Assembly (NCBI GenBank): GCA_020430675.1
Contig: JAGQJJ010000364.1
Span: 1-5,063, forward strand
DNA: 5,063 nt
Source of the DNA: Myxococcales bacterium
GTDB taxonomy: Bacteria > Myxococcota > Bradymonadia > UBA7976 > UBA1532
Direction: 5' to 3'
The position numbers and the translations under genes were made by a program. The notes under the pieces were generated by a model. The model searched no databases and was not told the origin of the DNA. It saw nothing but the letters and a program-made list of their open reading frames with translations. Below, piece by piece: positions 1-3,986 of this stretch; position 1 is the stretch's first letter; each line of letters opens with the position of its first letter.

Positions 1-357
1 GGTCTCATCGAAGTGGTAGGCCTTGATGTCGCCCACGCGCTTCATCATCGGGTAGTAGCCCGCCTCGCCGAAGGCGTAGCGGGTGGGCATGGTGATGCCG
101 CAGCGCTCGCCGACCGCCAACTCCTCCAGGTCGTCGGCCGCCCGGTCGCGCAGGGCGCGCAGCACGCCTTCCATGAACTCGGGGCGGGTGAAGGCGTGGG
201 GGAACCGATCGCCAGCCGCCACCACATTCGGCTTGACAAGCGTGCGCCCGCGGGGGCGAAGGTCGAGGGTCTCGAGCCCCTCGCGCACAAGCTGGTGGAT
301 ATGGGCGGTGTCGTAGCGCGGGCAGTCGCGGATGATGACGGTGGGGCGGTGCGCCAT
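1..357 (-). CDS. DUF362 domain protein, N-terminal part (runs off window)
   Basis: The frame is open from an ATG at 357 to the left edge of the window, giving 119 residues with no stop, so the C-terminal part is missing. The start is supported by AGGAGA at 364-369, six bases upstream. Residues 39-45 read TLVKPNV, and residues 56-70 read AFTRPEFMEGVLRAL. This KPN element followed by a threonine/proline stretch and a helix is the N-terminal signature of the DUF362 family (PF04015). Proteins of this family often carry iron-sulfur clusters further on, but none of that region is visible here. Residues 80-101 (LAVGERCGITMPTRYAFGEAGY) also fit the family. No signal peptide or membrane segment is seen, so a cytoplasmic location is likely. 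The exact reaction is unknown. It is preceded by an unusually long gene-free leader. Confidence 0.85.
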   Translation of the reverse strand, partial: MAHRPTVIIRDCPRYDTAHIHQLVREGLETLDLRPRGRTLVKPNVVAAGDRFPHAFTRPEFMEGVLRALRDRAADDLEELAVGERCGITMPTRYAFGEAGYYPMMKRVGDIKAYHFDET

Positions 358-464
358 GGCGAGTCTCCTGAAGCTGCCCAAACGTACCAGAATCTAGCAG
401 CCCCCGGGGAAGTCCCCTGCTGCGCCGGGCGATGCACCGCCATCGGCTACGTTTCTCGCCGCTC

Positions 465-483
465 GGCGTAGCGCTGCTACGCC
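465..483. repeat. 8-bp inverted repeat, 3-base spacer
   Basis: GGCGTAGC (465-472), spacer GCT, and GCTACGCC (476-483) form a perfect inverted repeat about 110 bases upstream of the DUF362 start. It could be an operator for a dimeric regulator or a hairpin in the leader RNA. No T-run follows on either strand, so it is not an intrinsic terminator. Confidence 0.5.
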
Positions 484-577
484 TTCGGGCTCGCGCCTTG
501 CCGCTGACAGCACCTCGCCCGGCTCGCGACGGGTACTTTCCCCGGGTTCTGCTTGTTCTGCTGCCCTCGGTCTCGCT

Positions 578-629
578 GGGTTCCGCGAGAAATACGGATT
601 TTCTCGGACACTTCACCCCGGTGGAACCC
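578..629. repeat. Nested hairpin in the DUF362 leader
   Basis: The outer arms are GGGTTCC (578-584) and GGAACCC (623-629), seven perfect base pairs. Inside, CGAGAAA (586-592) pairs with TTTCTCG (600-606), another seven perfect pairs, with a seven-base loop. Read on the minus strand the structure sits at the predicted 5' end of the DUF362 transcript. No U-tract follows on either strand. Confidence 0.5.
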
Positions 630-641
630 TAGTCAAAGGTT

Positions 642-670
642 CGCATAAGAAAACGCTTGCGGCCGGTCAA
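642..670 (-). promoter_or_regulatory. Candidate sigma70-like promoter for the DUF362 gene
   Basis: On the minus strand TTGACC (670-665) is followed after 17 bases by TATGCG (647-642). The -35 match is 5 of 6 and the -10 match is 3 of 6, lacking the conserved final T. It lies in a short A+T-rich island unlike the surrounding DNA. Transcription would begin near 635 and read through the hairpin at 578-629. Confidence 0.3.
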
Positions 671-684
671 ATCTGTGGTAATTT
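657..684 (+). promoter_or_regulatory. Candidate promoter for the multi-hairpin RNA
   Basis: TTGCGG (657-662) is followed after 16 bases by TAATTT (679-684), which keeps the conserved first T, second A and final T of a -10 box. An A-rich stretch (ATAAGAAAAC, 645-654) lies just upstream. TATACG at 686-691 is an alternative -10 box but has no -35 partner. Either choice places the RNA start at about 691-698, just before the first hairpin. Confidence 0.35.
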
Positions 685-705
685 CTATACGTCTCGTGTG
701 TGGGT

Positions 706-859
706 TTTGCCCGGCCCCCACGGGATGCAGCGCTTCGGCGCTGGTGGGTGATGGCTGGTTTGCCCAATCACCATCACCTTCGGCCGGTTCGCCGGCCAAC
801 CCTTGGATCGGGGTTTGCCCGGCCCCACCGAGGGTGCTCCTATGAGGTTTTGCCCGGCC
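706..859 (+). repeat. Three copies of TTTGCCCGGCC
   Basis: The 11-base string TTTGCCCGGCC occurs at 706-716, 814-824 and 849-859. In each copy the bases just outside pair with one another, but the pairing sequence differs: GTGGG/CCCAC, TCGGGG/CC-A-CCGA and GAGG/CCTC. A constant loop with changing, still paired stems is what selection on RNA structure would leave. A fourth, shorter match (TTTGCCC, 759-765) is in the loop of H3. Confidence 0.75.
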
Positions 860-906
860 TCTTGGAGCCGGTTTCTGGGCTTACTGCCTGAACCCAGAAA
901 CCACGG

Positions 907-952
907 CCCCCCGGGGGCGGTTGCCTGCCGCCACAAAGCCCGGGGGGTTTTT
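907..952 (+). terminator. Strong intrinsic terminator, plus strand
   Basis: CCCCCCGGG (907-915) pairs perfectly with CCCGGGGGG (939-947), nine GC pairs. A second stem, GGCGG (916-920) with CCGCC (928-932), stacks inside it. TTTTT (948-952) follows at once. There is no U-tract on the minus side, so it ends rightward transcription, that is, the small RNA. It also lies 28 bases beyond the stop of the convergent barrel gene. Confidence 0.8.
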
Positions 953-979
953 ACTTTCGAAACCCCCATTTCATCCTGA

Positions 980-2137
980 TCAGTAGTCGAACGCGACGTT
1001 CAGGCCGCCTTGCACGCCCAGGTTGTATGAGCTGCTGCGCTGCGCGGTGCCGATGCGGGCGCCGACGCGCCAGCCGTCGGCGAAGACGTATGCGATGTCG
1101 TACGACAGGTTCGCGGCGGTCGCAGATTCGCTTGAGGACGGCCAGTCGGTGAACTCGACGCCCAGGGCCATCGGGAAGCGCGGCACCGTCGTCCAGTGGA
1201 AGCGCAGGTCGGTGCGGGCGCCGACATCGCCCATGTACTCGTACTCGATGGCCAGATGGGTCGCGGTCAGGTCGCCGATGCGCGCGATGCCCGCGCCGCC
1301 AGCGGCGAAGCCCTCGGCGCTGGCGCCCAGGATCAGGCGCCCGCCCAGCGTGAACCAGCGGTGCAGCTCGACGTTGACCTCGCCGAAGCCATAGTTGATG
1401 CCCGGGGTCTCGTCTTCGCGCAGCGGGGTGCCGTCGAACTCAGGCCATGCCGCGCGCATGAGGCCCACGCCGAAGCGGAAGTCGTGCAGCCAGCTCAGCA
1501 CCCGCCAGGTGAAAGCCGCTTCGGCGCGCCAGTACTGATCGCTATAGCGATCGCTGCGGACCTCGCGGCCGTCGAACTGCTCGGTGTCGGCGTTGTAGAC
1601 CCTTTGGCGCTCAGGTCGGGCGCCATAGGCCAGGAAGTTGGCCTGCGCCGAGAAGCGGGCGCGCTTTCCGTCGTAGCGAAGCAGCTGCTCGGCTTCGCGG
1701 TCTGCTTCGCCCTCGCCCTGCACGCGCACCGGGTGGGGCCGGTCGGCGCTGGCGAAGTGGTCGCGGGCGACGCCATCGGTGCCGCGCGAGGCGAGCGTGT
1801 ATTCGAAACCGCGTGCGCGGACGAGCGCGGGCGGCACCTGTGCGGCAAACGTGCCGTCGCGGGTCCGCACCATGGGCAGATCGGTGTAGTCGGTGCCGCC
1901 GGTTGCCCGGACGCGCAGCAGCAGGGCTTCGAGGCGCCAGTCGCCGGTGACGTCGGCGGTGATCACCGCATCCTTTTCCGCGCGCACGCTCAGCAGCGGG
2001 CTGTGCAGCACCTGCGGGGTGATCGTGGCTGCGTTGGGGGCGGCGGGTTCGGCGACCGCGTCGTCGGTGGGCTGGCCGGCAGCTGGCCCGGCGAGCAGGG
2101 TCAATATCGCGATCATGCTGTGGATTCGGGCGCGCAT
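980..2137 (-). CDS. Exported protein with predicted outer-membrane beta-barrel
   Basis: The product has 385 residues. The ATG at 2137 is chosen because GAGGAGA (2144-2150) sits six bases upstream and because it begins a signal peptide (MRARIHSMIAILTLLAGPAAGQ, cleavage likely after about residue 20). Residues about 40-140 look like a small beta-sandwich domain (VRAEKDAVITADVTGDWR...). Residues about 160-385 alternate polar and hydrophobic residues in strand-length segments rich in aromatics and glycine. The protein ends in FDY, a terminal aromatic typical of substrates of the BAM assembly machinery. I do not recognise a named family; an outer-membrane barrel with a periplasmic domain is inferred. 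It is second in a pair with a shorter paralogue. A longer in-frame extension upstream to 2620 is rejected as it overlaps the upstream gene and is Arg-rich. Confidence 0.8.
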   Translation of the reverse strand: MRARIHSMIAILTLLAGPAAGQPTDDAVAEPAAPNAATITPQVLHSPLLSVRAEKDAVITADVTGDWRLEALLLRVRATGGTDYTDLPMVRTRDGTFAAQVPPALVRARGFEYTLASRGTDGVARDHFASADRPHPVRVQGEGEADREAEQLLRYDGKRARFSAQANFLAYGARPERQRVYNADTEQFDGREVRSDRYSDQYWRAEAAFTWRVLSWLHDFRFGVGLMRAAWPEFDGTPLREDETPGINYGFGEVNVELHRWFTLGGRLILGASAEGFAAGGAGIARIGDLTATHLAIEYEYMGDVGARTDLRFHWTTVPRFPMALGVEFTDWPSSSESATAANLSYDIAYVFADGWRVGARIGTAQRSSSYNLGVQGGLNVAFDY

Positions 2138-2143
2138 GGGGTG

Positions 2144-2150
2144 TCTCCTC
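2144..2150 (-). promoter_or_regulatory. Ribosome-binding site overlapping the upstream stop codon
   Basis: GAGGAGA on the minus strand, six bases before the ATG at 2137. Its first bases are shared with the TGA stop (2151-2149) of the upstream frame, so ribosomes ending there could restart at 2137. This is what decides the start of the 385-residue protein. Confidence 0.75.
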
Positions 2151-2577
2151 ACCAGTTCAGGGTCAGGCCACCGCCGCCGGTGAAGCCGTAGTGGTTGATG
2201 GTGCGCGCGTTCCAGCCCGCGAGCGCGTTGACGGCGAGCCAGTCGAACACGCGATAGCCGGCGCGCAGGTCGAGTTGAAGGCCGAGGTCGCCGTCGACGG
2301 GCAGGTTCGTGACGGTGACCGCGGCGGCGAGCGGGACGCGCTCGAAGGTCTCGATGTGCATCTCGGTGAAGGCGCGGCTGCCGAGGCCCTCGATCGCCGA
2401 GGCGCCGATGACCAGGCGCGTGCCGTCGAAGCGGCCGATGCGCAGGCGCGCTTCGACGCCGGGCTCGTCGACGGCTTCCGCCGCCGCTTCGCCGCGGAAG
2501 CGCGCGAGGTGCCACCGGTCTTCGGAACGCGCGATTGCGACCTGAGCGACGGACAACTGATCGCCGAGTCCGCCCAA
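2149..2577 (-). CDS. N-terminally truncated barrel paralogue, possible pseudogene
   Basis: A 142-residue frame. Residues 37-142 align by eye with residues 243-385 of the downstream protein: DEPG/DETPG, RLVIGASA/RLILGASA, a P-A-x-x-V-x-x-T-x-x-P block, VFDWLAVNALAG/VFADGWRVGARIG, and the GGL ending with a terminal aromatic (LNW against FDY). It therefore looks like the C-terminal half of an outer-membrane barrel. No ATG or GTG is available: the only usable start is TTG at 2577, with a weak GAGG eight bases upstream, and an in-frame stop lies at 2617-2619. No signal peptide, beta-sandwich domain or first barrel strands are present, so the product as read could not be exported normally. It may be a decayed tandem duplicate or have a frameshifted 5' end. 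Sure of the frame; unsure that it is functional. Confidence 0.6.
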   Translation of the reverse strand: MGGLGDQLSVAQVAIARSEDRWHLARFRGEAAAEAVDEPGVEARLRIGRFDGTRLVIGASAIEGLGSRAFTEMHIETFERVPLAAAVTVTNLPVDGDLGLQLDLRAGYRVFDWLAVNALAGWNARTINHYGFTGGGGLTLNW

Positions 2578-2680
2578 TGCCGGCGCCTCGCGAGACCCGC
2601 CCCCCGGCTCGACGAGTCAATCACGCGCTGAGCGAGCGCCTCTGTCACGTTGCCATGGGCATGCCATCGACCTGCGTGCC

Positions 2681-2723
2681 GCCGATGCCACCGACGAAGC
2701 CGGCGCGCCGGCATGGCATCGGC
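2681..2723. repeat. 43-base palindromic structure between rpn and the barrel pair
   Basis: GCCGATGCCA (2681-2690) and TGGCATCGGC (2714-2723) are perfect ten-base inverted repeats. Between them, 2699-2712 (GCCGGCGCGCCGGC) is a perfect 14-base palindrome. The result is a long hairpin or cruciform with an eight-base bulge on one side. It follows the rpn stop by about 40 bases. No T-run follows on either strand, so it could be a transcript-end stabiliser, a rho-dependent stop or a remnant of a repeat element. Confidence 0.55.
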
Positions 2724-2760
2724 GATGAAGCGACCGAGGTGGGGGGGTCCGCCGGCGCCG

Positions 2761-2985
2761 TCAGGGCGCGAAGATGTCTTCGAGGCGATCGACGGTCAGA
2801 ATGCGCTCGGCCCAACGCTCCACGTCAGCGACATCGCCCGCCGCCACCTGCGCGGCGTAACGCGGCGGCACTTCGCAAAACCGGAGCTTGATCTGCTTGA
2901 GCAGCAACGCCCGCTCGCCCTCGGCCCGGCCCTCGACCCGGCCCTCAATCCGACCCTCTTCGCGGAGGCGCTGTCCGTCGGTCAT
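2761..2985 (-). CDS. Candidate intragenic small Rpn protein (C-terminal domain)
   Basis: An in-frame ATG at 2985, codon 261 of the nuclease gene, is preceded by AAGGAG (2992-2997) with a six-base spacer, much better than the signal before the full-length start. It would give a 74-residue protein (MTDGQRLREEGRIEGRVEGR... to the shared stop) holding the EGR repeat and the helical C-terminal domain but no catalytic residues. Intragenic C-terminal products that restrain the toxic full-length nuclease have been described for E. coli rpn genes. A TATGTT at 3070-3075 on the minus strand resembles a -10 box, but no matching -35 box is seen. The start signal is visible; the antitoxin role is inferred from the family. 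Confidence 0.5.
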   Translation of the reverse strand: MTDGQRLREEGRIEGRVEGRAEGERALLLKQIKLRFCEVPPRYAAQVAAGDVADVERWAERILTVDRLEDIFAP

Positions 2986-3765
2986 GACCAACTCCTTCGA
3001 CACCGAGCCGAACTGCGGCTCCAGCACCTCGCCGAGCTTGCTCAGCTCGACCGATTCATTGACCTCGACAACATACCGCAGCGCCAGAGTCAGCGCATCC
3101 CGACCGCCGGGCTGTTCGGCCAGCCGCTGCAGATGGCCGACCCACCGCGCCAGATGCGGCTCGATCGGCTGGGCGTAGGGCGCGTGCTTGAGGCAGAGCA
3201 GCGCAACGGTCGCCAGCGCGGATGCCGTCGGCACTTCGAGCTGCGCGTCCGGGGCGACCGCGAGGTCATCGATCAGCAGATGCATCTCGGGCAGAAAGGC
3301 GCGCACCGGCTCGAGCAGCTCGGGGTCGAGGCGGATGAGGTCGCTGAAGCGCCGCCGCCGGGTCCAAGGCTGCGGGCCGTTGTGCACGACCACGGGCAAA
3401 ATGGGCGGCAGGAACTTCGGCACGGCCTCGTGCTCGTCGAGGTACGCGCAGATCCACCGCTGCCAGATGCGCACCATGTAGATCAGCAGCCGCCACGCCA
3501 TCATGGGATCGGGCCGGCTCTGGTGCTCGAGCAGGAAGAAGATGAGCACCTCGCGCCCATGCAGGTGCGCGCGAAAGAGCAGATCGGCCTGATTGCGGCG
3601 CAGCTCGTCGTCGATCAGCTCGGCGGGGACCGGTTCGAGGCCATCGAAGTCGATCGCCGCGGCCAACTCGGGCGGCAGGACGCGCCGCAAGAGATCGGCC
3701 GCCAGCGCGGGCCGGCGGAAGACCTCCTTGAAGAAGGCATCGTGGGGTTGTGTGTCGGAGCCCAT
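2761..3765 (-). CDS. Rpn-family PD-(D/E)XK nuclease / putative transposase
   Basis: The product has 334 residues, close to usual family length. Residues 8-35 (HDAFFKEVFRRPALAADLLRRVLPPELA) are the family's opening helix motif. The nuclease core shows D61 in ADLLF and E80-H-Q82 in LLEHQS, the D...ExQ form of the PD-(D/E)XK site usual in this family (PF04754), followed by the MMAWRLLIYMVRIW segment (88-101). Residues 270-283 are an imperfect EGRx repeat, and a helical C-terminal domain follows. E. coli Rpn proteins are DNA nucleases that promote RecA-independent recombination, and some act in phage defence. The ATG at 3765 fits the family N-terminus, but no good ribosome-binding site precedes it (CTTCCCTATTCCAATC). 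An ATG at 3882 in frame would add 39 residues unlike the family. The gene carries an internal start. Confidence 0.88.
   Translation of the reverse strand: MGSDTQPHDAFFKEVFRRPALAADLLRRVLPPELAAAIDFDGLEPVPAELIDDELRRNQADLLFRAHLHGREVLIFFLLEHQSRPDPMMAWRLLIYMVRIWQRWICAYLDEHEAVPKFLPPILPVVVHNGPQPWTRRRRFSDLIRLDPELLEPVRAFLPEMHLLIDDLAVAPDAQLEVPTASALATVALLCLKHAPYAQPIEPHLARWVGHLQRLAEQPGGRDALTLALRYVVEVNESVELSKLGEVLEPQFGSVSKELVMTDGQRLREEGRIEGRVEGRAEGERALLLKQIKLRFCEVPPRYAAQVAAGDVADVERWAERILTVDRLEDIFAP
2992..2997 (-). promoter_or_regulatory. Internal ribosome-binding site in the rpn gene
   Basis: AAGGAG on the minus strand, six bases before the internal ATG at 2985. It encodes Lys-Glu of SKELVMTD in the full-length protein, so coding chance alone could create it, but the match and spacing are near ideal. 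Confidence 0.5.
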
Positions 3766-3784
3766 GATTGGAATAGGGAAGCAG

Positions 3785-3805
3785 GCGCCCGAAGTGTCCG
3801 GGCGC
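3785..3805. repeat. Inverted repeat in the rpn leader
   Basis: GCGCCCG (3785-3791) and CGGGCGC (3799-3805) are perfect seven-base arms around a seven-base loop, ending 20 bases before the rpn ATG. It may be an operator or an RNA hairpin limiting translation of the nuclease. The T5 run at 3814-3818 is eight bases away, too far for a standard plus-strand terminator, and no plus-strand gene ends here. The remaining 3766-3986 gap shows no convincing promoter in either direction. Confidence 0.45.
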
Positions 3806-3976
3806 GCGGCTGATTTTTGCGCGAAATGGCGACCATCACGGCGCGCTCGGTGGTCGTGTTCGGGCCGATCAGCGGCTGGCATGACAAGCTGCGGCGGTCT
3901 ATGCTGGGCGCTCGACCACGGACGGGTCAGTTGATGCAGCAGGCAGCCCTCTCCCGCGGGCAGCGGGCCCGAGCCC

Positions 3977-3981
3977 GGAGG
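3977..3981 (+). promoter_or_regulatory. Ribosome-binding site of the phosphoesterase gene
   Basis: GGAGG five bases before the ATG at 3987. It fixes this start, as the upstream sequence in frame gives no conserved residues. Confidence 0.75.
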
Positions 3982-3986
3982 CGCCG

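Larger units (their letters stand above)
358..635 (-). promoter_or_regulatory. Long hairpin-rich 5' leader of the DUF362 gene
   Basis: About 280 bases upstream of the DUF362 start hold no convincing protein gene. The long open frames crossing it are low-complexity Arg/Ser/Pro frames typical of GC-rich shadows. It contains three inverted repeats: 396-421 (AGCAG/CTGCT arms around a GGGG/CCCC core), 465-483 and 578-629. There is also a tandem 9-base direct repeat, GTTCTGCT at 546-553 and 555-562. If transcription starts near 635, all of this would be an untranslated mRNA leader. No known riboswitch is recognised. The regulatory role is inferred only from the length and structure. Confidence 0.35.
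691..952 (+). ncRNA. Candidate structured small RNA, eight hairpins in a row
   Basis: About 260 bases fold into eight consecutive, non-overlapping hairpins with almost no unpaired sequence between them. H1: 700-704/717-721. H2: CAGCGC/GCGCTG, 728-743, with a TTCG loop. H3: GGTGATGG/CCATCACC, 747-754/771-778. H4: GGCCGG/CCGGCC, 782-797, with a TTCG loop. H5: 808-813/825-831, with one bulged A. H6: GCTCC/GGAGC (836-840/864-868) plus GAGG/CCTC (844-847/858-861). H7: a ten-pair stem, 870-879/893-902. H8: the terminator, 907-947. Six loops, all except H2 and H4, contain TGCC(C/T)(G/A), at 708, 761, 816, 851, 885 and 922. The C(UUCG)G loop of H2 and the T5 run after H8 fix the plus strand. The arrangement resembles regulatory RNAs that repeat one binding motif in many loops. 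No Rfam family is recognised, and the 5' end is uncertain. Confidence 0.65.

Noticed and set aside
586..606. Hairpin with GGA in its loop, resembling a CsrA/RsmA site, on the plus strand
   Set aside because: No plus-strand transcript is supported here; it is upstream of the candidate small RNA promoter, and a single GGA loop is weak evidence.
5..616. 203-codon minus-strand frame through the DUF362 region and leader
   Set aside because: Arg/Pro/His-rich shadow, out of frame with the DUF362 motifs. It would overlap the real gene completely.
691..952. 6S RNA, tmRNA, SRP RNA, RNase P RNA or retron RNA as identity of the small RNA
   Set aside because: The region has many short independent hairpins rather than one long rod or a pseudoknotted core. 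No tRNA-like end or SRP loop is seen, and no reverse transcriptase gene is in the window.
1537..1552. Perfect 16-base palindrome GATCGCTATAGCGATC inside the barrel gene
   Set aside because: It lies in codons for the repeated SDRYSDQY peptide, so it is most simply a coding coincidence. No regulatory reason for it is seen there.
1196..2191. 331-codon open frame on the plus strand across the barrel gene
   Set aside because: Antisense shadow with low-complexity Gly/Ala/Gln composition and no start signal.
2655..2723. Short minus-strand peptide frame ending FVGGIGGTQVDGMPMAT before the truncated barrel gene
   Set aside because: Only about 24 codons, no ribosome-binding site, and it overlaps the palindrome, which alone explains the repeated codons. 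It does not resemble the missing N-terminus.
2650..3813. 387-codon open frame on the plus strand across the rpn gene
   Set aside because: It is the antisense shadow of the rpn frame: GC-rich codons rarely give stops on the opposite strand. Its product is Arg/Gln/Leu-rich with no recognisable motif, whereas the minus strand shows a full nuclease signature.
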